Positions 11,546 to 22,248 of a stretch of DNA of 64,000 nucleotides are shown piece by piece. Within the stretch, counting starts at the first letter, position 1. Each line of letters opens with the position of its first letter. The translations under genes were made by a program, and so were the position numbers. This stretch comes from Kiloniellales bacterium (GTDB taxonomy: Bacteria; Pseudomonadota; Alphaproteobacteria; Kiloniellales; JAKSBE01), in NCBI GenBank assembly GCA_030066685.1, contig JASJBF010000004.1, positions 21,594-85,593 of the forward strand, in the 5' to 3' direction. The notes beneath the pieces were generated by a model, which had not been told where the DNA came from, searched no databases, and was given only the letters and a program-made list of their open reading frames with translations.

Positions 11546-12778
11546 TCAGAAGAAGGCCTGGATTCCGGTCTGGGCGCGGCCCAGGATCAGGGCGTGGATG
11601 TCGTGGGTGCCCTCGTAGGTGTTGACCGCCTCCAGGTTCATGACGTGGCGGATCACGTGGTACTCGTCGGCGACGCCGTTGCCGCCGTGCATGTCGCGGG
11701 CGGTGCGGGCGATGTCCAGGGCCTTGCCGCAGGAGTTGCGCTTGGCCAGCGAGATCGCCTCCGGCGCGGCGCGGCCCTCGTCCATCAGCCGGCCCAGGCG
11801 CAGGCAGGTCTGCAGGCCGATGGTGATCTCGGTCTGCATGTCGGCCAGCTTCTTCTGGATCAGTTGGTTGGCGGCCAGGGGCCGGCCGAACTGCTTGCGC
11901 TCCAGCGTGTAGTCGCGCGCGGCGTGCCAGCAGAACTCGGCCGCGCCCAGGGCGCCCCAGGCGATGCCGTAGCGGGCCCGGTTTAGGCAGCCGAAGGGCC
12001 CCTTCAGGCCCTTGACCTCAGGCAGCAGGTTCGCCTCAGGGACCTCGACGTCGTCCATGACGATCTCGCCCGTGATCGAGGCCCGCAGCGAGAACTTGCC
12101 CTCGATCTTGGGCGCCGAGAGCCCCTTCATGCCCTTCTCCAGGATGAAGCCGCGGATCTCGTCCTCGGGCTCGGTCCGGGCCCAGACCACGAAGACGTCG
12201 GCGATGGGCGAGTTGGTGATCCACATCTTGGCGCCCTTGAGGAGGTAACCGCCGTCCACCTTGCGCGCCCGGGTCGCCATGCCGGCCGGGTCGGAGCCGT
12301 GGTCCGGCTCGGTCAGGCCGAAGCAGCCGACCAGCTCGCCGGTCGCCAGGCGCGGCAGGTACTTGCGGCGCTGGGCCTCGCTGCCGTAGGCGTGGATCGG
12401 GTGCATGACCAGGCTGGACTGCACGCTCATGGCCGAGCGGTAGCCGCTGTCGACCCGCTCGACCTCGCGCGCGACCAGGCCGTAGCTGACGTAGTTAACC
12501 CCGGCGCAGCCGTAGTCCTCGGGCAGGGTCGAGCCCAGGAAGCCGAGCGCGCCCATCTCGGTCATGATCTCCCGGTCGAAGCGCTCGTGCCGGTTGGCCT
12601 CGAGCACCCGGGTCATCAGCTTTTCCTGGCAGTAGGCCCGGGCGGCGTCGCGGACCAGGCGCTCGTCCTCGGTAAGCTGCTCATCCAGCAGCAGCGGGTC
12701 CTCCCAGGCGAAGCTGGCGCGGGCGGAGGGGGCGGCGGCACTGGGGTCTTTCAGGGGCACCGGCTCGGCAGGGCTCAT
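11546..12778 (-). CDS. gcdH: Glutaryl-CoA dehydrogenase
   Basis: FAD enzyme converting glutaryl-CoA to crotonyl-CoA in lysine, hydroxylysine and tryptophan degradation. Length 410 is normal. The segment [20 protein letters not shown] carries the arginine that binds the glutaryl carboxylate, and the C-terminal block [20 protein letters not shown] has the catalytic glutamate; [12 protein letters not shown] is the flavin-binding motif. GAGGACA about 6 bases before the ATG fixes the start. No lysine-degradation partners are adjacent, so it is a stand-alone gene here. Confidence 0.93.
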   Translation of the reverse strand: MSPAEPVPLKDPSAAAPSARASFAWEDPLLLDEQLTEDERLVRDAARAYCQEKLMTRVLEANRHERFDREIMTEMGALGFLGSTLPEDYGCAGVNYVSYGLVAREVERVDSGYRSAMSVQSSLVMHPIHAYGSEAQRRKYLPRLATGELVGCFGLTEPDHGSDPAGMATRARKVDGGYLLKGAKMWITNSPIADVFVVWARTEPEDEIRGFILEKGMKGLSAPKIEGKFSLRASITGEIVMDDVEVPEANLLPEVKGLKGPFGCLNRARYGIAWGALGAAEFCWHAARDYTLERKQFGRPLAANQLIQKKLADMQTEITIGLQTCLRLGRLMDEGRAAPEAISLAKRNSCGKALDIARTARDMHGGNGVADEYHVIRHVMNLEAVNTYEGTHDIHALILGRAQTGIQAFF

Positions 12779-12892
12779 CGGGCTGTCCTCGATCGCTTTG
12801 CTCGTCTGGCTTTAGATAATACCTTGTCGGGGCCCCGTCGAGCCAGGGCGCCGGGCAGGCGGGCCGGACGGGGCGGCGGAGGCCGAATCGAC

Positions 12893-13093
12893 ATGGCGGA
12901 GCAGCCGGACGACCTCGGCGAGGTCATCTACGAGTTCATACCGATGGGCCGCTACGTCAAGGTCGCCGCGGTCGACCCGGCGACCCTGACCGAGGTCTCG
13001 ATCGTCGGCGACCCGGCGGCGGGCGAAACCCTGCTGAAGCGCCAGGCCCGGCGCAAGCTGGCTTACGTCCTGGCCAAGAAAGCCGGGAACTGA
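12893..13093 (+). CDS. Small conserved alphaproteobacterial protein (DUF6898-like)
   Basis: 66-residue protein with the pattern GEVIYEFIPMGRYVKVAAVD followed by TEVSIVGDPAAGE and a basic helical tail. The ATG is preceded by GGAGG about 10 bases upstream. I recall short proteins of this pattern (possibly named DUF6898) in many Rhodospirillales, but no function is known. It probably folds as a small beta-hairpin plus helix. It is divergent from gcdH and lies about 290 bases before the liv operon. Confidence 0.65.
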   Translation: MAEQPDDLGEVIYEFIPMGRYVKVAAVDPATLTEVSIVGDPAAGETLLKRQARRKLAYVLAKKAGN

Positions 13094-13379
13094 TCAAGCG
13101 GACTCGGCGCCGAAGCCGTGTCCGGCAGCTTTCCGCCTTGCCTTGGGACCGCCGCTTGCGCTATGAGCCTGCCGGGAAAGGCGGGGGGCGTCTTCGGGCG
13201 CGGCTCCGCCCAGCGATAATAAAAGCATGAACGGGGAGCGGATCTTGGCAGCGGCCAGTCCCGCCTTCTGGTCACACTCGCGACCGCAACCACCGAAACG
13301 TGTCAGCGCGACCCGCCGACAGCAATCCGGTCTCTCCGGGCCGGCGCCGTCCGCGCACGGCCGGCCCTGAGAGGCGTGG

Positions 13380-14315
<936 letters not shown>

Positions 14316-14319
14316 GGCC

Positions 14320-15861
14320 GTGGCCGCGATCGAAACCAGCCCCGCCCACCAGGTCGCCATCGACGTGCCGGGGATCGCCAAGGAGGCCGGGGCGACCTTC
14401 CTGGTCGTCGCGGTGCTGTCGATCGGCTTGGTCGGCTTCGAGACCGTCGACGTCCCCGGCGGCATCGAGATCAACTACCGTTTTCTCGATGTCTTCCTCA
14501 TCAGCTTGATCTGTGCCGCGGGTCGGGTCAGCTGGTGCCTGCAGCGCGATCATCATCCCCTCGCGGGGGCCTTGACCGCGCTGCCCTTCGCCATCTTCTT
14601 GACCCCCACCGTCTTCAGCGAAGGCCTCGGCACGCTCTTAGGCAGTCCGGAGCTGGGGACGACGCTGACCGCCCTGCGGCCCTTCAACTCCCCGATCATC
14701 ATCGGCGTGGTCGCGCTGGTCCACTGGGTGCTCGGGCTGCGCGGCCTCTGGGGCTATCGGCATGCAATCGACGGCCTGACCGCGGAGGAGCGCGAGGCGC
14801 GCCTGGACCTCTTCAGCGCACGGGTGCAGACGGTCGCGCGCTATGTCGGCCCGGTGCTGATCGCGCTCGCACTGATCTTTCCCTTCCTGCCGATCGCCGA
14901 CCGCCGGATGCTCGACATCGCGATCCTGGTGACCACCTACATCATGCTCGGCTGGGGCCTGAACATCGTGGTTGGCCTCGCCGGCCTGCTCGACCTCGGC
15001 TACGTCGCCTTCTACGCGGTCGGCGCCTACAGCTACGCGCTGCTGGCGACGACCTACGACCTTGGCTTCTGGGTCTGCCTGCCCTTCGCCGGCCTCATGG
15101 CGGCGCTGGCCGGCGTGATCCTCGGCTTCCCGGTGCTGCGCCTGCGCGGCGACTACCTGGCGATCGTCACCCTGGGCTTCGGCGAGATGATCCGGGTGAT
15201 CCTGCTCAACTGGTACGACTTCACCCGCGGCCCCGACGGCATCTCGGGCATTCCGCGGCCCAGCTTCTTCGGCATCGCCGAGTTCAAGCGCAGCCTGCCG
15301 GACGGCCTGACCTTCCACGACCTCTTTGGCGTCGCCTACAGCCCGATCCACCGGATCATCTTCCTCTTCTACCTGATCCTGGCGATGGCGCTGGTGGTCA
15401 ACTTCTTCACCATGCGGATCCGCAAGCTGCCGGTCGGGCGCGCCTGGGAGGCCCTGCGCGAGGACGAGATCGCCTGCCGCTCGCTGGGCATCAACCCGCG
15501 CAACACCAAGCTCACGGCCTTCGGCATCGGCGCCATGTTCGGCGGCTTCGCCGGGTCCTTCTTCGCCACCCGCCAGGGCTTCATCAGCCCGGAGAGCTTC
15601 ACCTTCATCGAATCGGCGGTGATCCTGGCGATCGTCGTCCTGGGCGGTTTCGGCAGCCAGCTCGGCGTGGTGGTCGCGGCGATTCTCCTGATCGGCCTGC
15701 CCGAGTTCTTCCGCGAGCTTCAGCAGTACCGCATGCTCGCCTTCGGCGCCGCCATGGTCCTGATCATGCTGTGGCGGCCGGCCGGCCTGCTGGCCCATCG
15801 GGATCCGACGCTTGTGCTCGGCGACGGCAAAGGCGCCGGGCCGCCGGACGACGGGGAGTAG
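14320..15861 (+). CDS. livM: Branched-chain amino acid ABC transporter permease LivM
   Basis: Second permease of the transporter, 513 residues, longer than the usual 300-420 because of an N-terminal extension of about 170 residues with several hydrophobic segments (LivHM_N-like). The conserved core starts near residue 205 ([20 protein letters not shown]) and includes [20 protein letters not shown] and the EAA-like loop [18 protein letters not shown]. The GTG start lies 4 bases after livH. Confidence 0.93.
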   Translation: MAAIETSPAHQVAIDVPGIAKEAGATFLVVAVLSIGLVGFETVDVPGGIEINYRFLDVFLISLICAAGRVSWCLQRDHHPLAGALTALPFAIFLTPTVFSEGLGTLLGSPELGTTLTALRPFNSPIIIGVVALVHWVLGLRGLWGYRHAIDGLTAEEREARLDLFSARVQTVARYVGPVLIALALIFPFLPIADRRMLDIAILVTTYIMLGWGLNIVVGLAGLLDLGYVAFYAVGAYSYALLATTYDLGFWVCLPFAGLMAALAGVILGFPVLRLRGDYLAIVTLGFGEMIRVILLNWYDFTRGPDGISGIPRPSFFGIAEFKRSLPDGLTFHDLFGVAYSPIHRIIFLFYLILAMALVVNFFTMRIRKLPVGRAWEALREDEIACRSLGINPRNTKLTAFGIGAMFGGFAGSFFATRQGFISPESFTFIESAVILAIVVLGGFGSQLGVVVAAILLIGLPEFFRELQQYRMLAFGAAMVLIMLWRPAGLLAHRDPTLVLGDGKGAGPPDDGE

Positions 15862-15866
15862 CGGCG

Positions 15867-16745
15867 ATGGACACGACCCCAGCCGCGACCGATCCCGCCG
15901 CCCGGCCGCTCTTGAACGTCGAGCACCTGACCATGCGCTTCGGCGGCCTAGTCGCCATTGACGACGTCTCCTTCGCGGCGCGGAACCGGGAGATCACGGC
16001 GATCATCGGGCCCAACGGCGCCGGCAAGACCACGGTCTTCAATTGCCTGACCGGCTTCTACAAGCCGACCGTCGGGCGACTGGCCCTGCGCCACCCCAAC
16101 GGCGAATACCTGCTCGAGCGAATGGAGGGCTATCGGATCGCCCAGGTCGCCAGCGTGGCCAGGACCTTCCAGAACATCCGGCTTTTCCCTAAGATGACGG
16201 TCCTGGAAAACCTGATCGTGGCCCAGCACAACAAGCTGATGCGCGCCTCGGGCTTCTCGGTCCTCGGGCTGCTCGGCTTCAAGCAGTACACCCGGGCGGA
16301 GCGCGAGGCGATCGACCTGGCCCGCTACTGGCTAGACCAGATCAACCTGACCCCCCTGGCCGACACCGACGCCGGCAACCTGCCCTACGGCGACCAGCGC
16401 CGCCTGGAGATCGCCCGGGCCATGTGCACCGAGCCGATTTTGCTCTGCCTGGACGAGCCGGCGGCCGGCCTAAACCCGCGGGAATCCCATGCCCTCAACG
16501 AGCTCCTGATCTACATCCGCGACAAGCACGACATCGGCGTCCTGCTGATCGAGCATGACATGAGCGTGGTCATGGAGATCTCGGACCACATCGTGGTCCT
16601 GGACTACGGCCGCAAGATCTCGGACGGCACGCCCGAGGCGGTGCGCAGCGATCCCGCGGTGATCCGGGCCTATCTGGGCGAGGAGGGGGACGAAGAGTTG
16701 CCGGCCGAGGTGGCAGGCGATCTCAACCCGGAGGCGCAGGCATGA
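15867..16745 (+). CDS. livG: Branched-chain amino acid ABC transporter ATPase LivG
   Basis: 292-residue ATP-binding subunit. Walker A GPNGAGKTT, a signature region of LivG form (LPYGDQRRLEIARAM), and Walker B LCLDEPAAGLNP are intact, as are the Q-loop and switch histidine (LIEHDMSVV). Its last codons overlap the ATG of livF (ATGA junction), indicating coupled translation of the two ATPases, which act as a heterodimer. Confidence 0.93.
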   Translation: MDTTPAATDPAARPLLNVEHLTMRFGGLVAIDDVSFAARNREITAIIGPNGAGKTTVFNCLTGFYKPTVGRLALRHPNGEYLLERMEGYRIAQVASVARTFQNIRLFPKMTVLENLIVAQHNKLMRASGFSVLGLLGFKQYTRAEREAIDLARYWLDQINLTPLADTDAGNLPYGDQRRLEIARAMCTEPILLCLDEPAAGLNPRESHALNELLIYIRDKHDIGVLLIEHDMSVVMEISDHIVVLDYGRKISDGTPEAVRSDPAVIRAYLGEEGDEELPAEVAGDLNPEAQA

Positions 16746-17470
16746 CCATGATGCTGAAGATATCCGGCGTCCAGACCTTCTACGGCAACATCCAGGCCCT
16801 GAAGGGCGTCGACGTCGAGGTCCGCCAGGGTGAGATCGTGACCCTGATCGGGGCCAACGGCGCCGGCAAGACGACCCTGCTGATGACCATCTGCGGCAAT
16901 CCTCGCGCGGCGAGCGGCCAGATCGTCTTCGAGGGCAAGGAGATCACCAAGAAGCCGACCTACGAGATCGTCCACATGGGCATTGCGCAGTCGCCCGAAG
17001 GCCGGCGGATCTTCCCGCGTATGACCGTGCTGGAAAACCTCCAGATGGGTGCGACCACGGCCGCCAGCGATCACTTCGAGGAGGATCTCGCGCAGGGCTT
17101 CAAGCTCTTCCCGATCCTGGAGCAGCGGCGCAACCAGCGCGGCGGCACCCTGTCGGGTGGGGAGCAGCAGATGCTGGCCATCGCCCGCGCCCTGATGGGG
17201 CGGCCGCGGCTGTTGTTGCTGGACGAGCCCTCGCTCGGCCTGGCGCCGATGATCGTCAAGCAGATCTTCGAGGTGATCCGGCGGATCAACAAGGAGCAGG
17301 GCATGACCGTCCTGCTGGTCGAGCAGAACGCCTTCCATGCCCTGAGGCTCGCCGACAGGGCCTACGTCATGGCCAACGGCCAGATCGTCATGCAGGGCAG
17401 CGGTGCCGAACTTCTGGCCGACGAGGAGGTCCGCAAGGCCTACCTCGAAGGCGGCGCGACGGCGGCCTGA
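16742..17470 (+). CDS. livF: Branched-chain amino acid ABC transporter ATPase LivF
   Basis: 242-residue second ATPase. Walker A GANGAGKTT, the LivF-typical SPEGRRIFPRMTVLENLQMG segment, signature LSGGEQQMLAIARALMG and Walker B LLLDEPSLGLAP are all present. The start overlaps the livG stop. Together with LivHMG and the binding protein encoded 500 bases downstream it completes the importer. Confidence 0.94.
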   Translation: MTMMLKISGVQTFYGNIQALKGVDVEVRQGEIVTLIGANGAGKTTLLMTICGNPRAASGQIVFEGKEITKKPTYEIVHMGIAQSPEGRRIFPRMTVLENLQMGATTAASDHFEEDLAQGFKLFPILEQRRNQRGGTLSGGEQQMLAIARALMGRPRLLLLDEPSLGLAPMIVKQIFEVIRRINKEQGMTVLLVEQNAFHALRLADRAYVMANGQIVMQGSGAELLADEEVRKAYLEGGATAA

Positions 17471-17483
17471 TCGGAGACGACCC

Positions 17484-17831
17484 ATGCTGGAGCTAATCGG
17501 CAGCAGCCTGCCGGCGATGATCGTGGTGACCTTCCTGACGATGGGCTTCTCGGCCTTGATGACGGGGATCGGCCTGGCGACCACATGGCGCCCGGTCTGG
17601 CAGGTGATTCCCTATTGCCTCCTGCTCGGCCTCGCCGACCGCTTTCTGGTCTGGAGCCTTTTCAAGGGCGAGCTGCTTCTCCTCTCCGGCTATCTGATCG
17701 ACACGATCTTTCTCACCCTGGTCTGCCTCCTGGCCTATCGGGTGACCCAGGTACACAGGATGCTGACGCAGTATCCCTGGCTCTACGAGCGCAGCGGGCT
17801 TTTGAATTGGCGTGAGAGAAAAAGCGTATAA
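17484..17831 (+). CDS. Small membrane protein of the liv operon (DUF6867-like)
   Basis: 115 residues with three predicted membrane segments (about 8-32, 39-60, 68-88) and a short basic C-terminal tail. GGAG lies 5 bases before the ATG. It follows livF by 13 bases, so it is co-transcribed with the transporter. I recall short proteins of this form beside liv genes in other alphaproteobacteria (DUF6867), without a known function; a chaperone or modulator of the permease is only a guess. Confidence 0.7.
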   Translation: MLELIGSSLPAMIVVTFLTMGFSALMTGIGLATTWRPVWQVIPYCLLLGLADRFLVWSLFKGELLLLSGYLIDTIFLTLVCLLAYRVTQVHRMLTQYPWLYERSGLLNWRERKSV

Positions 17832-17860
17832 GTGTCTAAATTAAATAGAAATTGTTCCAG

Positions 17861-17888
17861 TTGAAGCGATTCTTTAGCATGATAGAAT
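17861..17888 (+). promoter_or_regulatory. Candidate sigma-70 promoter of livK
   Basis: TTGAAG (17861-17866), 16-bp spacer, TAGAAT (17883-17888) in an AT-rich island between the liv operon and the binding-protein gene. It would allow the binding protein to be made in excess over the membrane complex, as is usual. It implies a leader of about 95 nt. Confidence 0.5.
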
Positions 17889-17899
17889 GTCGTCCAGTC

Positions 17900-17968
17900 C
17901 CCGGCCGCTCCGGCCGGGAAGGGATGATCTTCGTGCAAGATGGCGGTGTTGCCGCCACCCCTTCATGA
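17900..17968 (+). promoter_or_regulatory. Structured leader of livK with a 14-codon reading frame
   Basis: The leader contains hairpin CCCGGCCG-CTC-CGGCCGGG (17900-17918), then a small frame 17924-17968 encoding MIFVQDGGVAATPS with a GGAAGG site close to its ATG, and inside that frame a second hairpin GGCGG-TGTTG-CCGCC (17942-17956). The frame ends 20 bases before the livK start. The arrangement resembles a translational attenuator, but the peptide is not enriched in one regulatory codon, so function is speculative. Confidence 0.35.
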
Positions 17969-17988
17969 AAGCAGGGAGCAATCCATAG

Positions 17989-19092
17989 ATGCGGAACTTC
18001 AAAAGTACGCTGATCGCGGCGGCTGCCTTGACGGTCGCCAGCTACGGCTCGGCAATTGCGGAAATCAAGATCTCCACGGTCGGTCCCATGACCGGGCAAT
18101 ACGCCTCCTTCGGCGAGCAGATGCAGCGCGGCGCTGAGATGGCGGTCAAGGACATCAACGCGGCCGGAGGCGTTCTCGGCCAGAAGCTGCAGCTCCTCGT
18201 GGAAGACGATGCCTGTGATCCCAAGCAGGCGGTCGCGGCGGCGAACAAGCTGGCCAGCGAAGGCGTTGCCTTCGTCGCCGGCCACTTCTGCTCCGGATCT
18301 TCGATCCCGGCCTCCGACGTCTACGCGGAAGAGAACATCCTGCAGATCTCGCCGGCCTCGACGAACCCACAGCTGACCGAGCGCGGCATGGCCAACGTCT
18401 TCCGGGTCTGCGGCCGCGACGACCAGCAGGGCGTGGTTGCCGGCAAGTTCCTGGCCGACACCTTCAAGGGCAAGAAGGTCGCGATCCTTCACGACAAGAC
18501 CGCTTACGGCAAGGGCCTCGCCGACGAGACCAAGAAGAACATGAACGCGGCCGGTCTGCAGGAGGCCATGTACGAGGCTTATACAGCCGGTGAGAAGGAT
18601 TATTCGGCGCTGATCTCGAAGATGAAGGCCGCGGGCATCGACGTCTTCTACGTCGGCGGCTACCACACCGAGGCTGGCCTGATGATCCGCCAGGCGCACG
18701 AACAGGGCTACAAGCCGCAGCTGGTCTCCGGCGACGCCCTGGTCACCGACGAGTACTGGAAGATCACCGGTGATGCCGGCGCCGGCACCCTGATGACCTT
18801 CAGCCCGGACCCGCGCAAGAATGAGGCCGCCGCGCCGCTGGTCCAGCGCTTCCGGGACGCCAACTACGAGCCTGAGGGCTACACCCTCTACACTTACGGC
18901 GCCATCCAGGCTTGGGCCCAGGCGGCCGAGAAGGCCGGCTCGACCGATACCGATGCCATGATCAAGACGCTGAAGAGCGAGCAGTTCGACACCGTCCTCG
19001 GCAACATCGGCTTCGACGACAAGGGCGATGTGACCGCGCCGGGCTACGTCTGGTACGTCTGGGGTGACGGCCAGTACGACTACGCGAAGTAG
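17989..19092 (+). CDS. livK: Branched-chain amino acid ABC transporter substrate-binding protein
   Basis: Periplasmic binding protein of 367 residues. The signal peptide ends at about residue 24 (SAIA-EIK). The mature start KISTVGPMTGQYASFGEQMQ and the block INAAGGVLGQKLQLLVEDDA are typical of the LivJ/LivK family; two cysteines near residues 73 and 103 could form the usual disulfide. GGGAG is about 10 bases upstream. It is placed downstream of the transporter operon behind its own likely promoter and ends in a strong terminator. Confidence 0.93.
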   Translation: MRNFKSTLIAAAALTVASYGSAIAEIKISTVGPMTGQYASFGEQMQRGAEMAVKDINAAGGVLGQKLQLLVEDDACDPKQAVAAANKLASEGVAFVAGHFCSGSSIPASDVYAEENILQISPASTNPQLTERGMANVFRVCGRDDQQGVVAGKFLADTFKGKKVAILHDKTAYGKGLADETKKNMNAAGLQEAMYEAYTAGEKDYSALISKMKAAGIDVFYVGGYHTEAGLMIRQAHEQGYKPQLVSGDALVTDEYWKITGDAGAGTLMTFSPDPRKNEAAAPLVQRFRDANYEPEGYTLYTYGAIQAWAQAAEKAGSTDTDAMIKTLKSEQFDTVLGNIGFDDKGDVTAPGYVWYVWGDGQYDYAK

Positions 19093-19118
19093 TCGGGGTC
19101 ACTTTCGAGTGAAACGAG

Positions 19119-19152
19119 ACCGGCCCGGCGCAATGCCGGGCCGGTTCTTCAT
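19119..19152 (+). terminator. Intrinsic terminator of livK
   Basis: Perfect 11-bp stem (19119-19129 with 19135-19145), 5-nt loop, followed by a T-rich stretch (TTCTTCATTT). It stands 27 bases after the livK stop and also closes the convergent mucR transcript region. Confidence 0.85.
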
Positions 19153-19205
19153 TTCACTGTCGTTGCTGACCGGCTCGAGCACGGCCGGGACGCAGGCCGC
19201 CGGGC

Positions 19206-19697
19206 TCAGCCGTGGCCGTTCGCCCGGCCCGAGGGGTGGCCTTTTCGGACGACGCTGCCGAGGCCCATCTTGCGGGCGAAGTCGGCGCGTTCCTTCGCGT
19301 AGGCCGGTGCCACCATGGGGTAGTCCGACGGCAGGCCCCACTTGCTCCTGTACTCGGCCGGAGTCATGCCGTAAGTCGAGCGCAGGTGTCGCTTCAACAT
19401 CTTGAACTTGCGGCCATCCTCCAGGCAGATTAGAAAGTTGGACCGGACGGACTCCTCGATCGGCACCGCCGGTTTTCGATGCTCGCGGCCGGCCCGGTTG
19501 TTGATGTCGGCCAGGGAGTTCCGGACGAGTTCGATGACGACCGGAAGTTCGCCGACCGGCAGGGAATTGTTGCTCGTATAGGCAGCCACCAGTGCCGCCG
19601 TCAGCCGAAGCAACTCGGCGTCGGATGCGCGGTCTGCCTGACCTGTGATTTCAGCGGTCTGATCCTGACTGCTCTTGGCCATTATTTCATCGCCCAC
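19206..19697 (-). CDS. mucR: MucR/Ros-family transcriptional regulator
   Basis: 163-residue global regulator of the alphaproteobacterial Ros/MucR family, controlling exopolysaccharide, motility and cell-cycle genes in relatives. The zinc-finger-like core ICLEDGRKFKMLKRHLRSTY and the tail TPAEYRSKWGLPSDYPMVAP are unmistakable. Of the Ros-type metal ligands the Cys, Asp and first His are kept, but the position of the last His reads Thr-Tyr, so zinc may not be bound, as reported for some Mesorhizobium homologues. The start is GTG 19697 or ATG 19682; a TACAAT box lies at 19711-19716 on this strand. Confidence 0.9.
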   Translation of the reverse strand: MGDEIMAKSSQDQTAEITGQADRASDAELLRLTAALVAAYTSNNSLPVGELPVVIELVRNSLADINNRAGREHRKPAVPIEESVRSNFLICLEDGRKFKMLKRHLRSTYGMTPAEYRSKWGLPSDYPMVAPAYAKERADFARKMGLGSVVRKGHPSGRANGHG

Positions 19698-19857
19698 TAA
19701 TCAACCTAAGATTGTAGAAACTTGCACACTGGGGCGGGGCTAGTCAATTCCTCCGCTTGGCTTAGCCTCCCCAGGGCCTGTCTTGGTCTCTACGCCGGCC
19801 CGCGCCGGGCCGCTGCCGCTGCCTGGCCCGGCCGGCCCGTCGAGACCTTGTGGTGGC

Positions 19858-19887
19858 TTTTCACCGCACCGCGACATCTGGTACTAT
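19858..19887 (+). promoter_or_regulatory. Possible promoter of the rpiB-glyA run
   Basis: TTTTCA (19858-19863), 18-bp spacer, TACTAT (19882-19887) preceded by TGG, giving an extended -10. It sits about 75 bases before rpiB in the 270-bp divergent gap to mucR, which also contains a large GC-rich inverted repeat (GGTCTC ... GAGACC, about 19788-19846). Weak match. Confidence 0.3.
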
Positions 19888-19963
19888 CCGCGCCCTTCGG
19901 AAGTGCCGGCACCCTCGCGGGCCGGTGCCGCCGAATCTGCACCCCAGAGCCCAAGAGTCCGGA

Positions 19964-20398
19964 ATGACGCAGCAGATCATCGCCCTGGCCTCGGACCATG
20001 CCGGCTTCGCCCTGAAGACCGCATTGAAGGACGAGCTGGAGCGGCAAGGCTATGAGGTGCTCGATCTCGGAACCCACGGGACCGAATCGGTCGACTACCC
20101 GGATTTCGGGCATGCCATGGGACAGGCCCTCGAGGCCGGGCGCGCCGGGCGCGGCGTGCTGGTCTGCGGCAGCGGAATCGGGATCTCGATCGCTGCCAAC
20201 CGCCATGGCGGGGTCCGCGCCGCGCTCTGCCACGACGAGACTTCGGCGCGGCTGGCGCGGGCGCACAACGACGCCAACGTCCTGGCCCTGGGCGCGCGCC
20301 TGATCGGGCCGGAGGTCGCGAAGAATTGCCTTCAGGTCTTTCTCGAGACGGAATTCGAGGGCGGTCGCCACGTAGGACGGGTCGCCAAGCTGGGCTGA
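19964..20398 (+). CDS. rpiB: Ribose-5-phosphate isomerase B
   Basis: 144-residue sugar isomerase interconverting ribose 5-phosphate and ribulose 5-phosphate. The N-terminal ALASDHAGFALK, VDYPDFGH, VLVCGSGIGISIAANR (active-site Cys and anion hole) and the RAHNDANVLALGARL segment are family hallmarks. The ATG at 19964 gives the normal length. It lies 27 bases upstream of glyA, likely in one transcript; this pairing is frequent in alphaproteobacteria. Confidence 0.93.
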   Translation: MTQQIIALASDHAGFALKTALKDELERQGYEVLDLGTHGTESVDYPDFGHAMGQALEAGRAGRGVLVCGSGIGISIAANRHGGVRAALCHDETSARLARAHNDANVLALGARLIGPEVAKNCLQVFLETEFEGGRHVGRVAKLG

Positions 20399-20425
20399 AC
20401 GCCAAAAGGGGAGGATTGCAAGCAG

Positions 20426-21736
20426 ATGTCCGCACTCGATGCCGCCGCGAAGGAGCCCCCGGTCGGCAGCTTTTTCTCGGCCGGGCTGGCCGAGGCCGAT
20501 CCCGAGCTCGACGCCGCGATCAGGGACGAGCTGCGCCGCCAGCAGGACCAGATCGAGCTGATCGCGTCCGAGAACATCGTCTCTCTCGCCGTGCTCGAGG
20601 CCCAGGGCTCGGTCCTGACCAACAAGTACGCGGAGGGCTATCCCGGACGGCGCTATTACGGCGGCTGCGAATACGTCGACGTGGTCGAGGGCCTGGCCAT
20701 CGAACGGGCCAAGACCATCTTCGGTTGCGAGTTCGCCAACGTGCAGCCCCACTCGGGCGCCCAGGCGAACCAATGCGTCCTGCTCGGGCTCTGCAAGCCG
20801 GGTGACGTCATCATGGGCATGTCGCTCGCCGCCGGCGGGCATCTGACCCACGGGGCGCCGCCCAACCTCTCGGGCAAGTGGTTCCAGGCCGTGCAGTACG
20901 GCGTGCGCCGCGAGGACGCCCTGATCGACTTCGAGGAGGTCGAGCAGTTGGCCCGCGCGCACAAGCCCCGCCTGATCGTCGCCGGCGGCTCGGCCTATCC
21001 GCGGATCATCGACTTCGCCCGCTTTCGACAGATCGCCGACGCGGTCGGCGCCTATCTCCACGTCGACATGGCGCACTTCGCCGGCCTGGTCGCCGGCGGC
21101 GCCCATCCCAGCCCCCTGCCGCATGCCCACGTGGTGACTACGACCACACACAAGACCCTGCGTGGCGGGCGCGGCGGCCTGGTGCTGTCGAACGATCTGG
21201 ACCTCGGCAAGAAGATCAACTCCGCGGCCTTTCCGGGCCTGCAGGGCGGGCCGCTGATGCACGCCATCGCCGGCAAGGCAGCGGCGCTCGGCGAATGCCT
21301 GCAGCCGGAGTTCAAGGCCTATGCCCGCAGGGTGGTCGAGAACGCCCGGGCCCTGGCGGCGACCCTGGTGGAGGGCGGCCTCGATATCGTGACCGGGGGC
21401 ACCGACACCCATGTCGTCTTGGTCGACCTGCGGCCCAAGGGCCTGACCGGCAAGCAGGCCGAGGAGAGCCTCGACCGGGCCGGTATCACCTGCAACAAGA
21501 ACGGGATCCCCTTTGATCCGGAGAAGCCGACGGTGACCTCGGGCGTCCGCCTGGGCACACCTGCCGGAACCACCCGCGGCTTCGGGCCGGCCGAGTTCCG
21601 TTACGTCGGCGCCCTGATCGGCCGGGTGCTCGACGGCCTGGCCGCGAACCCCGATAACAACGAGCCCGTGGAGCGGGCGGTCCGTGCGGAGGTGCTTGCG
21701 CTCTGCCGCAGGTTCCCGATCTATCCGGGGCTCTGA
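20426..21736 (+). CDS. glyA: Serine hydroxymethyltransferase
   Basis: PLP enzyme (436 residues) converting serine and tetrahydrofolate to glycine and methylene-tetrahydrofolate, the main source of one-carbon units. [33 protein letters not shown] substrate region and the PLP-lysine motif [14 protein letters not shown] are intact. Start ATG after GGGGAGG. First large gene in the one-carbon/riboflavin run: glyA, nrdR, ribD, ribE, ribBA, ribH, nusB, thiL. Confidence 0.96.
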   Translation: MSALDAAAKEPPVGSFFSAGLAEADPELDAAIRDELRRQQDQIELIASENIVSLAVLEAQGSVLTNKYAEGYPGRRYYGGCEYVDVVEGLAIERAKTIFGCEFANVQPHSGAQANQCVLLGLCKPGDVIMGMSLAAGGHLTHGAPPNLSGKWFQAVQYGVRREDALIDFEEVEQLARAHKPRLIVAGGSAYPRIIDFARFRQIADAVGAYLHVDMAHFAGLVAGGAHPSPLPHAHVVTTTTHKTLRGGRGGLVLSNDLDLGKKINSAAFPGLQGGPLMHAIAGKAAALGECLQPEFKAYARRVVENARALAATLVEGGLDIVTGGTDTHVVLVDLRPKGLTGKQAEESLDRAGITCNKNGIPFDPEKPTVTSGVRLGTPAGTTRGFGPAEFRYVGALIGRVLDGLAANPDNNEPVERAVRAEVLALCRRFPIYPGL

Positions 21737-21789
21737 GGCGCCTGGGATTTTGAGACGGAAGGGGAGGTCAGCATTGGGGGGCCGGAACG

Positions 21790-22248
21790 ATGCGTTGCCC
21801 GTTCTGCGGTAACGAAGACACCCAGGTAAAGGACTCGCGGCCGACCGAGGACAACTCGGCGATCCGCCGCCGTCGCCAGTGTCCGAACTGCGGCGCCCGC
21901 TTCACGACCTTCGAGCGGGTGCAGCTGCGCGAGCTGACGGTGGTCAAAGGCACCGGACAGCGCGAGCCCTTCGACCGGGACAAGCTCCTGCGTTCCATGA
22001 TGATCGCCTTGCGCAAGCGGCCGGTGGATGCCGAGCGGACCGAACGCGTGGTCAATGGCCTGGTCCGGCGCCTCGAAAGCTCGGGCGAGAGCGAGATCCC
22101 CAGCAAGCTGATCGGCGAGATGGTGATGGACGCGCTCTCGGGCCTCGACCCCGTCGCCTATGTGCGCTTCGCCTCGGTCTACCGCAACTTCCGCGAGGCC
22201 CGCGACTTCGAGGAGTTCGTTGGCAAGCTCGGCACCGACGGCGACTGA
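21790..22248 (+). CDS. nrdR: Transcriptional repressor NrdR
   Basis: 152-residue nucleotide-sensing repressor of ribonucleotide reductase genes. The N-terminal zinc ribbon [17 protein letters not shown] with the second pair CPNCGARF is followed by an ATP-cone starting near residue 47 ([19 protein letters not shown]). The normal position in alphaproteobacteria between glyA and ribD is kept. Its end overlaps the likely start of ribD. Confidence 0.95.
   Translation: MRCPFCGNEDTQVKDSRPTEDNSAIRRRRQCPNCGARFTTFERVQLRELTVVKGTGQREPFDRDKLLRSMMIALRKRPVDAERTERVVNGLVRRLESSGESEIPSKLIGEMVMDALSGLDPVAYVRFASVYRNFREARDFEEFVGKLGTDGD

Noticed and set aside
13227..13370. 47-codon frame (MNGERILAAAS...) just before livH
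   Set aside because: No clear ribosome site and Pro/Arg/Ser-rich tail typical of out-of-frame GC-rich DNA.
14638..15798. 386-codon minus-strand frame opposite livM
   Set aside because: Composition (Asp/His/Gln-rich) is that of an antisense shadow of a membrane protein; livM has all family motifs.
19788..19846. Inverted repeat GGTCTC...GAGACC as an insertion-sequence end
   Set aside because: No transposase or partner end nearby; more likely an mRNA structure in the rpiB leader.
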